From: Clostridia bacterium | GTDB lineage: Bacteria > Bacillota > Clostridia > Oscillospirales > CAG-272 | Direction of reading: 5' to 3' | NCBI GenBank assembly: GCA_017472255.1 | Contig: JAFUQU010000016.1 | Coordinates: forward strand, 1-64,000 | DNA length: 64,000 bases | Notes under the pieces: generated by a model | Databases searched by the model: none | The model's input: the letters and a program-made list of their open reading frames with translations, nothing else | What the model was told of the DNA's origin: nothing | Part shown: piece by piece, positions 51,993 through 60,946 of the stretch | Layout of the letters: each line of letters begins with the position of its first letter | Position numbering within the stretch: position 1 is the first letter of the stretch | Program-made: the position numbers and the translations under genes

Positions 51993-52826
51993 ATGAACAA
52001 GGAAACCATCGGTTCCAAGGTGGTAAAATGGATTCTTATCGGCGTGAGCATCCTTTTTGCGATTCTGATGCTTGTGCTGCCGCTGATTACGGTAATTACC
52101 GAATCGCTGAAGCAGGGATGGCAGGTTTACATCGATTCTGTCGCCGATGAATACACGGTGAAGGCCTTGCTTCTCACATTGGAAGCGACCGTCTTTGCAG
52201 TGGTTATCAATACGGTTTTTGGATTGTTCGCCGCGTGGGCTTTGACAAAGTTCCGTTTCAAGGGCAAAAAGCTGCTCGGCACAATGATCGACCTGCCCGT
52301 TACGGTGTCGCCGATCATCGCGGGTCTGATTTTCGTCCTCACGTTCGGACGGCAAAGCCCGATCTATCCGCTGCTTCAGGAGCTGGATATCAAAATCGTT
52401 TTCGCAGTGCCGGGCATTATTCTTGCCACCGTATTTGTAACGTTCCCGTTCATCTCCCGCGAGCTGATTCCCGTGCTTGAAGCACAGGGCACCGACGAGG
52501 AAGAAGCTGCCGCGCTGATGGGCGCGAAAGGCTGGACGATCTTCTCGAAAATCACTTTCCCGCATATCAAATGGGCGTTTCTCTACGGCATCGTGCTGTG
52601 TACGGCGCGCGCGATGGGCGAATTCGGCGCGGTATCGGTTTTGTCCGGACATCTCCGCGGCAAAACCAACACGCTTCCGCTTCATGTGGAAATACTGTTC
52701 AATGAGTTCAAGTATGTTCCCGCTTTTGCGGTATCGTCCATACTCGTGATGATGGCGGTGCTCATTTTGATTATTCGTAGTATTGTGGAATACATAGGAA
52801 AGAGGGAGTCGGAGGATGTACGTTGA
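51993..52826 (+). CDS. cysW: Sulfate ABC transporter permease CysW
   Basis: The 277-residue permease has six predicted membrane spans, FDLPVTVSPII-like segment IDLPVTVSPIIAGLIFVLTF, the EAA loop DEEEAAALMGAKGWTIFSKI and ARAMGEFGAVSVLSGHLRGK. It pairs with CysT. It starts 1 bp after cysT, behind GGGAGG, and its end overlaps cysA. Confidence 0.95.
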   Translation: MNKETIGSKVVKWILIGVSILFAILMLVLPLITVITESLKQGWQVYIDSVADEYTVKALLLTLEATVFAVVINTVFGLFAAWALTKFRFKGKKLLGTMIDLPVTVSPIIAGLIFVLTFGRQSPIYPLLQELDIKIVFAVPGIILATVFVTFPFISRELIPVLEAQGTDEEEAAALMGAKGWTIFSKITFPHIKWAFLYGIVLCTARAMGEFGAVSVLSGHLRGKTNTLPLHVEILFNEFKYVPAFAVSSILVMMAVLILIIRSIVEYIGKRESEDVR

Positions 52827-53874
52827 ACTAAAAAATATTAATAAGCATTTCGGTAACTTCAAAGCGTCGGACAACGTCAGCTTCGGCATTGAAAAAGGTA
52901 AGCTGATCGGTTTGCTCGGTCCCAGCGGCAGCGGCAAGACGACGATTCTGCGTATGATCGCGGGACTGGAAACGCCCGACAGCGGTGAGATTATCATAAA
53001 CGGTCAGGTGGTCAACGATCTTCCTGCAAGCAAGCGCGGTATTGGATTCGTATTTCAGAATTATGCGCTCTTTCGCTATATGACGGTTTATGATAATATC
53101 GCGTTTGGTCTGAAGGTGCTGAAATGGGACAAAGCCGCGATCCGAAATCGCGTTACGGAGCTTTTGAAGCTCATCGGACTGGAAGGGCTTGAAAAGCGCT
53201 ATCCAAGCCAGCTTTCCGGCGGTCAGCGTCAGAGAGTCGCATTCGCGAGAGCACTTGCGCCGAACCCGCAGCTGCTCCTGCTCGACGAGCCGTTCGCTGC
53301 TATTGACGCCAAGGTGCGGCAGGAGCTTCGCAGCTGGCTGAAGGATATGATCACGAAACTCGGCGTGACGAGCATTTTCGTCACCCACGACCAGGACGAG
53401 GCCATTGAGGTTGCCGACGAAATTATCATTACCAATCAGGGTCGGGTGGAACAAATCGGTACGCCTTCCGAGGTTTACAGAAATCCCCAGACGTCGTTTA
53501 CCGCATCCTTCTTCGGACAGCCGGCAATCTTTCAGGATTACAGCAAATTCTATACCTTTGAGGAGGTCGAGGGCTTTCAGAAGGCGATCGTCCGCCCGGA
53601 ATTTGTCAAGGTGTCAAAGAAGGACGAAGTTCAGCGCTACAAACGCTCCGTTTCCGAGGGCGTCATCGAGCGCATCGCCTTCCGTGGCAACAGCTATGAG
53701 CTTGCGGTGCGTGTGAACGATGTGGTGCTGACCGCGCGGCGCGGATTTGATGAGCCGGGCGTCGAGGTCGGAGAAGCGGTGGATGTGTTTGTTTACCGTA
53801 TGTTCGTGACCGTCGGCGACAAGGCATATCTGCTTGAAAACAAGGCACTCAAGGAAGAATCGGTATTTATCTGA
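52816..53874 (+). CDS. cysA: Sulfate ABC transporter ATPase CysA
   Basis: The 352-residue ATPase has Walker A GPSGSGKTTILRMIAG (about 35-50), the ABC signature LSGGQRQRVAFARALA, Walker B LLLLDEPFAAID and the switch histidine in FVTHDQDEAIEVAD. The C-terminal 110 residues form the regulatory TOBE-like domain of CysA. It powers sulfate uptake and overlaps the cysW end by 11 bp. Confidence 0.95.
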   Translation: MYVELKNINKHFGNFKASDNVSFGIEKGKLIGLLGPSGSGKTTILRMIAGLETPDSGEIIINGQVVNDLPASKRGIGFVFQNYALFRYMTVYDNIAFGLKVLKWDKAAIRNRVTELLKLIGLEGLEKRYPSQLSGGQRQRVAFARALAPNPQLLLLDEPFAAIDAKVRQELRSWLKDMITKLGVTSIFVTHDQDEAIEVADEIIITNQGRVEQIGTPSEVYRNPQTSFTASFFGQPAIFQDYSKFYTFEEVEGFQKAIVRPEFVKVSKKDEVQRYKRSVSEGVIERIAFRGNSYELAVRVNDVVLTARRGFDEPGVEVGEAVDVFVYRMFVTVGDKAYLLENKALKEESVFI

Positions 53875-53905
53875 TTCGCATTTCTTCAAAGGAGTCGGTG
53901 ATACT

Positions 53906-55135
53906 ATGAAATTTAATACAGCTTTACTGCATAAGGATTATGATGGCGACCCGGCAACGGGCTCCACCATTGTACCTATCTATCAATCAAGCGCTTTTGC
54001 ACAGGAATCAGCCGAAAAGCTGGAAGCGGTATTCAACAACAAAGCTCCCGGTTACGCCTATACAAGAATCAGCAACCCGACGGTTTCCGCCTTTGAGAAG
54101 CGTATCGCCGCTCTCGAAAAAGGAATAGGCGCAGTTGCCTGTTCCTCGGGAATGGCGGCTGTAACCATGTCGCTTCTCAATATTTTGCAGTCCGGCGATG
54201 AAATCATTGCCGGGGCGGGCTTATTCGGCGGAACGATTGATCTGTTCGGCGATCTGGAGGCCTTCGGAATCACGACGCGGTTTACCGACGAGGTTACTGC
54301 GGAAAGCGTGAAAAATCTGATCACCGACAAAACCAAAGCGGTGTTTACCGAGCTTATCGGAAATCCGAAGCTGAATGTGGTCGATTTGCAGGCGGTATCC
54401 GATGTGTGCCACAGCCACGGAATTCCGCTGATTATTGACAGCACCACGGCTACTCCATATCTGATTCATCCTTTTGATTACGGTGCGGATATTGTTGTAC
54501 ATTCCTCCTCAAAGTATATGAACGGAGGCGGAAATTCAATCAGCGGCATTATTATTGACAGCGGTAAATTCAAATGGGATAAAAACAGATACCACGGCTT
54601 TGACGAATATGCAAAATTCGGTAAATTCGCTTATCTTGCAAAGCTTCGGAATGGAATCTGGCGAAATACGGGCGCCTGTCTTGCACCGATGAATGCATAT
54701 TTGAATTCAGTGGGACTTGAAACGCTGGGACTTCGCATGGAGCGCCTTTGCAGTAACGCGCTGAAGCTGGCTGAATTTCTGAAAACCGTCCCCGGCATGG
54801 AAGTGAATTACCCTGCGCTGGCGGACAATCCATATTACGAACTTGTCAAAAAACAGTTTGACGGCAAGGGCGGCGCTATCCTGACGCTCCGCCCGGGCAG
54901 CAAGGAAAAAGCGTTCAAGCTAATCAATAACTTAAAATATGCCGCCATTGCCACCAACATTGGAGATGTCAGAACCCTCGTCATTCACGCGGCAAGTACG
55001 ATTTACACGCACAGCACGGATGCACAGAAGCTGAGCGCCGGTGTCTATGATGACACGATCAGAATCAGCATCGGAATCGAGGATGCCGAGGATCTGATCG
55101 AAGATTTCAAACAGGCTATCGAAAAAATACAGTAA
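53906..55135 (+). CDS. Second O-acetylhomoserine sulfhydrylase-like PLP enzyme
   Basis: The 409-residue fold-type I protein has the Cys/Met-metabolism PLP family features: IVPIYQSSAFAQESAEKLEA, APGYAYTRISNPTVSAFEKR, the PLP lysine in VVHSSSKYMNGGGNSISG (Lys203) and DTIRISIGIEDAEDLIEDFK. It differs clearly from the 41349 MetY. Its place just before a sulfite reductase and a ThiS-like carrier parallels the Wolinella homocysteine system, in which MetY adds the protein thiocarboxylate to O-acetylhomoserine. I infer that it uses carrier-bound sulfur. AAAGGAGTC precedes the ATG. Confidence 0.8.
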   Translation: MKFNTALLHKDYDGDPATGSTIVPIYQSSAFAQESAEKLEAVFNNKAPGYAYTRISNPTVSAFEKRIAALEKGIGAVACSSGMAAVTMSLLNILQSGDEIIAGAGLFGGTIDLFGDLEAFGITTRFTDEVTAESVKNLITDKTKAVFTELIGNPKLNVVDLQAVSDVCHSHGIPLIIDSTTATPYLIHPFDYGADIVVHSSSKYMNGGGNSISGIIIDSGKFKWDKNRYHGFDEYAKFGKFAYLAKLRNGIWRNTGACLAPMNAYLNSVGLETLGLRMERLCSNALKLAEFLKTVPGMEVNYPALADNPYYELVKKQFDGKGGAILTLRPGSKEKAFKLINNLKYAAIATNIGDVRTLVIHAASTIYTHSTDAQKLSAGVYDDTIRISIGIEDAEDLIEDFKQAIEKIQ

Positions 55136-55153
55136 TTTCGGAGGTTTTTAATT

Positions 55154-56014
55154 ATGGCAGTCGATTATGCAGCACTTAAAAAAGGCGGTTTCATGCGCCA
55201 GAAGCAGAAGAACAATTTCTCGCTGCGCCTGAGAGTGGTTGGAGGGAACGTCAGCGCCGTACAGCTGGCAAAAATCGCCGAGGTGGCGGAAAAATACGGC
55301 GACGGTCACGTTCATCTCACATCCAGACAAAGCGTGGAAATTCCGTTTATCAAGCTCGAACAGATTGATGAGGTAAAGGCGGCTTTGGGTGAGGGCGGCG
55401 TCGAACCCGGCGTGTGCGGTCCGAGAGTAAGAACCATCACCGCCTGTCAGGGCGAAGCAATCTGTCCCAGCGGATGCATTGATACATACTCCCTCGCAAA
55501 AGAATTAGATACAAGATACTTTGCCAAGGAACTTCCTCATAAGTTCAAGTTCGGCATCACGGGCTGCCAGAACAACTGCCTCAAGGCCGAAGAAAACGAT
55601 CTCGGCATCAAGGGCGGCATCAAGGTGAAATGGCGTGAGAGCGCGTGTATCGGCTGCGGCGTCTGCGAAAAAGCCTGCCGCACGAATGCCATTACCATCG
55701 CCGACGGAAAGATTTCGCTGGATGAGAGCAAATGTAATTACTGCGGCAGATGCGTCAAGTCATGTCCTACCGAAGCGTGGGATACGACACACGGATATAT
55801 CGTGTCGTTCGGCGGCATTTTCGGCAACAGCATCAGCAAGGGTGAAACGGTGATTCCGTTCATCGAGGACAAGGAAAAGCTCCTTGCAATCTGCGACGCT
55901 ACGCTGGCGTTCTTCGCGGAAAACGCAAAGCCGGGTGAACGATTCAAGTTTACGCTTGACCGTGTAGGCAGAGAAAAATTCGCCGAGAAAATTTTGGAGG
56001 TATACAATGGCTGA
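55154..56014 (+). CDS. Compact siroheme/4Fe-4S sulfite (or nitrite) reductase
   Basis: The 286-residue protein combines a ferredoxin-like half-domain (LRLRVVGGNVSAVQLAKIAE, HVHLTSRQSVEIPF), the siroheme-cluster cysteines TACQGEAICPSGC and GCQNNC (about residues 98-107 and 136-141), and two 4Fe-4S motifs CIGCGVCEKAC and CNYCGRCVKSC (about 170-205). This is the small clostridial AsrC-like architecture. Next to sulfate transport, CysDN and AprAB-like genes it most likely reduces sulfite to sulfide. No separate flavoprotein subunits lie beside it. Confidence 0.85.
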   Translation: MAVDYAALKKGGFMRQKQKNNFSLRLRVVGGNVSAVQLAKIAEVAEKYGDGHVHLTSRQSVEIPFIKLEQIDEVKAALGEGGVEPGVCGPRVRTITACQGEAICPSGCIDTYSLAKELDTRYFAKELPHKFKFGITGCQNNCLKAEENDLGIKGGIKVKWRESACIGCGVCEKACRTNAITIADGKISLDESKCNYCGRCVKSCPTEAWDTTHGYIVSFGGIFGNSISKGETVIPFIEDKEKLLAICDATLAFFAENAKPGERFKFTLDRVGREKFAEKILEVYNG

Positions 56015-56258
56015 ACTTGAATATCAGATTGACGACAGTGTGGATATCACGGATGTTGTCTGTCCCACGACTTTTGTCAAAGCGAAGGTTGCGCTGGAGG
56101 AGCTTGACGACGGTCAGATCCTCGCGGTAAAGATGAATGACGGCGAGCCGGTTCAGAATGTCCCGAGAAGCATCAAGGAAGAAGGACATCAGATTCTGAA
56201 GCTCCTTGACAACAAGGACGGAACCTTCACGCTGATTGTGAAAAAGGTCGGTGACTGA
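56007..56258 (+). CDS. TusA-like sulfur-transfer protein
   Basis: An 83-residue protein with the TusA cysteine in ITDVVCPTTFVKAKVALEEL and a two-layer alpha/beta pattern. The CP dipeptide is kept. TusA-family proteins carry persulfide sulfur between enzymes. It overlaps the sulfite reductase end by 8 bp and may accept its sulfur for the ThiS-like carrier. AGGTATACA lies before the ATG. Confidence 0.85.
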   Translation: MAELEYQIDDSVDITDVVCPTTFVKAKVALEELDDGQILAVKMNDGEPVQNVPRSIKEEGHQILKLLDNKDGTFTLIVKKVGD

Positions 56259-56260
56259 CG

Positions 56261-56578
56261 ATGGCGGCACGTGTAGACAAAGATACATTTGAATCTGAAG
56301 TTCTTCATTCCGAGAGATTGACTCTGGCAGATTTTTACTCGGACAGTTGTGTACCGTGCAAGCGGCTTTCACCTGTTCTCGCGGAAATCGAAGAAAAGTA
56401 TGAGAACGAGATCAAGCTCGTCAAAATCAATATCAATTTTGATCTGGAGCTTGCTGAAAAATACGAGGTACAATCCGTGCCTGCGATTCTGTTTTTCAGA
56501 AACGGCGAAGTGGTTTCACGGCTGGACGGATTCGTCAAGTCCGGTGAAATTTCTTCGGTTATCGAAAATTTGAAATAA
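56261..56578 (+). CDS. trxA: Thioredoxin
   Basis: The 105-residue protein has a thioredoxin fold with the active site SDSCVPCKRLSPVL. The usual Trp before the first Cys is replaced by Ser, while cis-Pro (SVPAILFF) is kept. It could reduce APS reductase or release sulfide from persulfides. It starts 2 bp after the TusA-like gene and has a reductase partner further on in the operon. Confidence 0.9.
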   Translation: MAARVDKDTFESEVLHSERLTLADFYSDSCVPCKRLSPVLAEIEEKYENEIKLVKININFDLELAEKYEVQSVPAILFFRNGEVVSRLDGFVKSGEISSVIENLK

Positions 56579-56592
56579 GGAGTATACACACG

Positions 56593-56799
56593 ATGAAAAT
56601 TACAGTTGCAGGAGAAAAGAAAGAGGTCGCAGAGGGTCTTACGGTAGCACAGCTTATCGTAGATGAAAAAGTGGAGACCCCCCAGTATGTTACGGTAACG
56701 ATCAACGATGAATTTGTCGATGGCGATGCGTTCGAAACCACCGTTCTCAAGGACGGCGACAATGTGGAATTCCTGTATTTCATGGGAGGCGGTCAGTAA
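56593..56799 (+). CDS. hcyS: ThiS/HcyS-like sulfur carrier with a C-terminal GGGQ
   Basis: The 68-residue ubiquitin-like protein begins MKITVAGEKKEVAEGLTV and ends EFLYFMGGGQ. A residue after the Gly-Gly cannot be adenylated, so the Gln must be removed first; the JAMM protease encoded three genes on would do this. The same arrangement is known for QbsE/QbsD and for HcyS/HcyD of Wolinella. Once trimmed, it would be charged by the ThiF-like E1 next door and would carry sulfur as a thiocarboxylate. It is distinct from the thiazole ThiS at 35389, which ends GG. Confidence 0.8.
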   Translation: MKITVAGEKKEVAEGLTVAQLIVDEKVETPQYVTVTINDEFVDGDAFETTVLKDGDNVEFLYFMGGGQ

Positions 56800-57611
56800 T
56801 GGCATTCACGAATGAACAGATTGAGCGCTATTCCCGGCGTATCATTCTGAAGGAAGTCGGCGTAAAGGGACAGAAGAAGCTCCTTAACGCCAAAGTGCTG
56901 ATCATCGGTGCGGGCGGACTCGGCGCACCGGCGGCAATGTACCTCGCGGCGGCAGGCGTCGGAACGATCGGCATTGCCGATGCGGATGAGGTGGATCTTT
57001 CCAACCTCCAGCGGCAGATCATTCACGCGACCAAGGATGTCGGCAAGGCAAAGGTACAGTCCGCCAAGGAAACCATCGCGGAAATGAATCCGGATGTCAA
57101 GGTGAATACCTATCGCACCTTTGTGTCGAGCGAAAACATTATGGAGCTGATTCAGGATTATGATTTCGTCATCGACGGAACGGATAATTTCCCCGCAAAG
57201 TTCCTTATCAACGACGCCTGCGTTATGGCGAAGAAGCCCTTTTCCCATGCGGGCATCATCCGTTTTCAGGGTCAGCTGATGACTTATGTTCCCGGACAGG
57301 GACCGTGTTACAGATGCGTCTTCAAGGAGCCGCCTCCAAAGGACGCGGTGCCGACCTGTAAGCAGGCGGGCGTTATCGGCGCGATGGGCGGCGTGATCGG
57401 AAGTTTGCAGGCTATGGAAGCGATCAAGTATATTATCGGTGTGGGAGACCTGCTGACCGGCTATCTTCTGACCTACGATGCGCTGAAAATGGAATTCCGC
57501 AAGGTGAAGCTCCCGGCGCGTACCGATCATTGCGCCGTCTGCGGAGCACATCCCACGATTACGAAGCTAATTGACTACGAGCAGGCGGAATGTGACGGTG
57601 TTCACTTATGA
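56799..57611 (+). CDS. hcyF: HcyF/MoeB-like E1 enzyme for the sulfur carrier
   Basis: The 270-residue adenylyltransferase has VLIIGAGGLGAPAAMYLAAA, DADEVDLSNLQRQIIHATKD, zinc-site pairs CYRC and CAVC, and PTCKQAGVIGAMGGVIGSLQ with the candidate catalytic cysteine. It would activate the carrier's C-terminus with ATP and help to form the thiocarboxylate. It lacks a rhodanese domain, so sulfur should come from a separate donor such as the TusA-like protein. Its ATG overlaps the carrier's stop codon (TAATG). Confidence 0.85.
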   Translation: MAFTNEQIERYSRRIILKEVGVKGQKKLLNAKVLIIGAGGLGAPAAMYLAAAGVGTIGIADADEVDLSNLQRQIIHATKDVGKAKVQSAKETIAEMNPDVKVNTYRTFVSSENIMELIQDYDFVIDGTDNFPAKFLINDACVMAKKPFSHAGIIRFQGQLMTYVPGQGPCYRCVFKEPPPKDAVPTCKQAGVIGAMGGVIGSLQAMEAIKYIIGVGDLLTGYLLTYDALKMEFRKVKLPARTDHCAVCGAHPTITKLIDYEQAECDGVHL

Positions 57612-58021
57612 TAAAAATTTCGGAAGACAATTACAGGAAAATTCTTGAACACGCCGAACATTGTCTCCCCGAGGAAGCCTGCGGTCTTGTCGCGGGAGAG
57701 AGCAACGACAGCGGAAAGATTATCCGGAAGGTTTATCTTCTCACGAACATTGACCATACAAACGAGCATTTTTCGCTTGATCCTAGGGAACAGCTGGCGG
57801 CGATCAAGGATATGCGGGCAAACGGCCTTTCGCCTCTGGGCAACTGGCACTCGCATCCCGAGTCTCCGTCAAGACCGTCGGAGGAGGATAAACGGCTTGC
57901 GTTCGATAAAAAGGCAAGCTACCTGATTCTCTCTCTGATGGACAGAGAGCATCCCGTGCTGAATTCTTTCCGTATAGACGGCGATAGGGCGGAAAACGAA
58001 GGCCTTATCATCGAGGATTGA
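57608..58021 (+). CDS. hcyD: JAMM/Mov34 metalloprotease (HcyD/Mec-like)
   Basis: The 137-residue enzyme has the JAMM zinc motif: a glutamate in EEACGLVAGE and NWHSHPESPSRPSEED (HxH, then SxxD). These proteases remove residues beyond the Gly-Gly of a sulfur carrier and can release the carrier-bound cysteine or homocysteine. The neighbouring GGGQ carrier provides the obvious substrate. The gene overlaps the E1 stop (ATGA). Confidence 0.9.
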   Translation: MIKISEDNYRKILEHAEHCLPEEACGLVAGESNDSGKIIRKVYLLTNIDHTNEHFSLDPREQLAAIKDMRANGLSPLGNWHSHPESPSRPSEEDKRLAFDKKASYLILSLMDREHPVLNSFRIDGDRAENEGLIIED

Positions 58022-58039
58022 CAAAGGAATTGCAGAACT

Positions 58040-58954
58040 ATGTATGATACAATCATAATCGGAAGCGGTCCCGCCGGACTTTCCGCAGCAGTATATGCGA
58101 AGCGCGCGGCGCTCAATACGGTCGTTATTGAAAAGAATTACGGCGGCACCGGGCAGATTGCCGAAAGCGAGCGCGTGGATAATTATCTCGGACTGTATGG
58201 CGAATCCGGGTTCGACCTGGGCGAAAGGTTCAGAGCGCACGCAAAAGCGCTTGGCACGGAATTTTATGAGGGTGAAGTTACGGCGGTTTTGTCCGAAGCG
58301 GACGGCTATCGGGTTCGATTGTCTGACGGCGCCGAGCTTCAGACAAGAACGATCGTTTATGCGGCAGGCGCATCTCCGCGAAAACTCTGCGTAAAAGGCG
58401 AAGCGGAGTTTGCGAGAAAGGGTGTATCATACTGTGCGGTTTGCGACGGTGCTTTTTATAAGGATAAAACCGTCGCGGTGATTGGCGGCGGCGATACAGC
58501 TCTGGGCGACGCGCTGTATCTTGCAAATACGGCGAAAAAGGTTTATATTGTTCACCGCCGCGATCAGTTCAGAGCCAACAGGCTGCTTCAGGAACGTGTA
58601 TCCAATACGGACAACATCGAGTTGATTCTGAACGCGGTTCCCACCGAAATTGCCGGTTCCAAAAGAACCGAATCGCTGCATTTGATTCGCGGCGGTCAAG
58701 GGGAGACCCTATCTGTTGACGGCATATTCATCGCGATAGGAACCATACCCAACAGCGGGATTCTGCAAGGGCTTGCGGCGCTTTCTGCGGACGGCTATGT
58801 CATCGCCGGGGAAGATTGCGCCACCTCCGCAAAAGGCATATTTGCGGCTGGAGACGTGCGGACGAAACCGTTAAAGCAGGTTTCCACCGCTGTGGCAGAC
58901 GGCGCAAACAGCATTTTATCGGTTACGGAATATTTAGAAGAAAACGGGCGGTGA
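58040..58954 (+). CDS. Thioredoxin reductase-like FAD/NAD(P) oxidoreductase
   Basis: The 304-residue protein has the FAD-binding GSGPAGLSAAVYAKRAAL, the redox pair in CAVCDGAF (Cx2C), an NAD(P) site in VIGGGDTALGDALYLAN and IFAAGDVRTKPLKQVSTAVADG. It fits the TrxB family. In this operon it most likely feeds electrons to the thioredoxin or to the sulfite/APS reductases. AAAGGAA precedes the ATG. Confidence 0.85.
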   Translation: MYDTIIIGSGPAGLSAAVYAKRAALNTVVIEKNYGGTGQIAESERVDNYLGLYGESGFDLGERFRAHAKALGTEFYEGEVTAVLSEADGYRVRLSDGAELQTRTIVYAAGASPRKLCVKGEAEFARKGVSYCAVCDGAFYKDKTVAVIGGGDTALGDALYLANTAKKVYIVHRRDQFRANRLLQERVSNTDNIELILNAVPTEIAGSKRTESLHLIRGGQGETLSVDGIFIAIGTIPNSGILQGLAALSADGYVIAGEDCATSAKGIFAAGDVRTKPLKQVSTAVADGANSILSVTEYLEENGR

Positions 58955-58958
58955 CTGT

Positions 58959-60638
58959 GTGAAAACAGAGAAAATAACAACAGATATACTCATCATCGGC
59001 GGCGGTACGGCGGGCTGTTACGCCGCGTTGACCGCGTCTGAGCGCTCGGACGCGAAGATCCTGATCTGCGAAAAGGCGCATATCAAGCGCAGCGGCTGTC
59101 TTGCGGCAGGCGTGAACGCGCTGAACGCCTACATAACCGAGGGAAGGACGCCGCAGGATTATGTCGATTACGCGAAAAAGGACGCCGACGGCATTGTCCG
59201 TGACGATCTGCTTTACACGATGTCGGAGCGGCTGAATTCTGTTACCGCGAGACTGGAGGAGCTGGGGCTTGTCATACTCAAGGACGAAAACGGCAAATAC
59301 GTGGCGCGCGGCAATCGCAACCTGAAAATCAACGGCGAAAACATCAAGCCGCTGCTTGCCGGTGCGGTGGAAGCGCTTCCAAACGTGACGGTGCTTAACC
59401 GCGTCAACATCATCGATTTTTCGGTTTCCGATAATAAAATCCACGGCGCGTTCGGAATCGGCATCGAGAATGATACGTTCTATGTCATCGAAGCCAAGGC
59501 GGTAATCATTGCCACAGGCGGTGCGGCGGGATTGTATAAACCAAACAATCCCGGATTTTCCCGGCACAAGATGTGGTATCCGCCGTTCAACACCGGTGCG
59601 GGCTATGCGATGGGCATCCGCCACGGCGCGGAGATGACCACTTTTGAGATGCGCTTCATCGCGCTGCGCTGCAAGGATACGATCGCTCCCACGGGAACGC
59701 TCGCTCAGGGAGCCGGTGCGAAGCAGATTAATTCGCTCGGCGAGGTGTATGAGACAAAGTACGGACTGACGACTTCGGAGAGAGTTTACGGTACGGTGAA
59801 CGAAAATCTGGAAGGCAGAGGCCCCTGCTATCTCAGAACCGAGGGAATTTCCGCCGGGCAGGAGGAATCCCTTTTTAAGGCTTATCTCAACATGGCGCCG
59901 TCGCAGACGCTCAAGTGGTGTGAAAGCGGCGCGCCGTCGAAATATAATGTGGAAATCGAAGGTACCGAGCCGTACATCGTCGGCGGTCATACGGCCAGCG
60001 GCTATTGGGTTGATACCCATCGCGCGACGACCATTCGCGGCCTGTTCGCAGCGGGCGACGTGGCGGGCGGCTGTCCGCAGAAGTATGTGACGGGAGCGCT
60101 TGCGGAAGGCGAAATTGCGGCGGAATCGGCGGCGGAATATATCGCGGGTACAATCGGCGAACCGATTGACGACGGCGAAATCACCGCTCATATCGCAGAA
60201 ATCGAGCGCTTCACCGCAAAAGATTCGTCGGACTTCACTACCGAGCAGCTGGAAGAAGCGATGCAGACGGTGATGGATTCCTATGCGGGCGGCATTAAGA
60301 CAAACTATCGTTTTAACGAAAAGCAGCTTACGATTGCCGATATGAAAATCAAGCAGCTTTTGGAGCTGTCTGAAAATCTTCACGCCGAAGATTTTCAGGA
60401 GCTTATGTACATCTACGAGCTTCGTGAGCGTCTCGCGGTATGCAGAAGCGTGATTGCACACCTGAAAGCACGCCGCGAAACACGTTGGCATAGCTTTGCC
60501 GAAAACCTCGATTATCCCGAAAAGGACAACGAGGGATGGAGAAAATACGTCAATTCCCGCATGGAAAACGGCGAAATCAAAATAATTCTGCGTGAGCTGA
60601 CAGAGGAGGGGCAGAGGCTTTATGAGCATAGCAATTGA
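58959..60638 (+). CDS. aprA: APS reductase alpha subunit-like flavoprotein (AprA-like)
   Basis: The 559-residue protein has the AprA/FRD dinucleotide fold ILIIGGGTAGCYAALTA, KAHIKRSGCLAAGVNALNAY, VAGGCPQKYVTGALAEGEIA and the C-terminal helical domain. It is shorter than dissimilatory AprA proteins. With an AprB-like partner and CysDN in the same operon, I infer an assimilatory APS reductase that makes sulfite and AMP. No qmo or dsrAB genes are nearby, which argues against sulfate respiration. It starts 4 bp after the reductase-like gene. Confidence 0.85.
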   Translation: MKTEKITTDILIIGGGTAGCYAALTASERSDAKILICEKAHIKRSGCLAAGVNALNAYITEGRTPQDYVDYAKKDADGIVRDDLLYTMSERLNSVTARLEELGLVILKDENGKYVARGNRNLKINGENIKPLLAGAVEALPNVTVLNRVNIIDFSVSDNKIHGAFGIGIENDTFYVIEAKAVIIATGGAAGLYKPNNPGFSRHKMWYPPFNTGAGYAMGIRHGAEMTTFEMRFIALRCKDTIAPTGTLAQGAGAKQINSLGEVYETKYGLTTSERVYGTVNENLEGRGPCYLRTEGISAGQEESLFKAYLNMAPSQTLKWCESGAPSKYNVEIEGTEPYIVGGHTASGYWVDTHRATTIRGLFAAGDVAGGCPQKYVTGALAEGEIAAESAAEYIAGTIGEPIDDGEITAHIAEIERFTAKDSSDFTTEQLEEAMQTVMDSYAGGIKTNYRFNEKQLTIADMKIKQLLELSENLHAEDFQELMYIYELRERLAVCRSVIAHLKARRETRWHSFAENLDYPEKDNEGWRKYVNSRMENGEIKIILRELTEEGQRLYEHSN

Positions 60639-60936
60639 TCGCGAAAAATGTATCGGCTGCGGGAAATGCCGCGATGTCTGTCCCGGTACGCTCATCAAAA
60701 TCGACGCTGTGAAAAAGGCGTATATCAAATATCCCAAGGACTGCTGGGGATGCACTTCCTGCGTTAAGGAATGTCCGGTATATGCCATCCGCTTCTATCT
60801 CGGTGCTGACATGGGCGGTCTGGGCAGCCGGCTGCATATTGAAAAAGCCGACGGGCTGCTTCACTGGATCATTGAAAAGCCCGACGGAAATGTCAGTGAA
60901 ATCGTGACAAATCCGAAAGAATCAAATAAGTATTAG
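60622..60936 (+). CDS. aprB: APS reductase beta subunit-like ferredoxin (AprB-like)
   Basis: A 104-residue 2[4Fe-4S] protein with [18 protein letters not shown] and [20 protein letters not shown], then AprB-like [17 protein letters not shown]. It is shorter than classical AprB, lacking part of the C-terminal tail. It would pass electrons to the AprA-like flavin. It overlaps the aprA end by 17 bp. Confidence 0.88.
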   Translation: MSIAIDREKCIGCGKCRDVCPGTLIKIDAVKKAYIKYPKDCWGCTSCVKECPVYAIRFYLGADMGGLGSRLHIEKADGLLHWIIEKPDGNVSEIVTNPKESNKY

Positions 60937-60946
60937 GAGTAATTGT

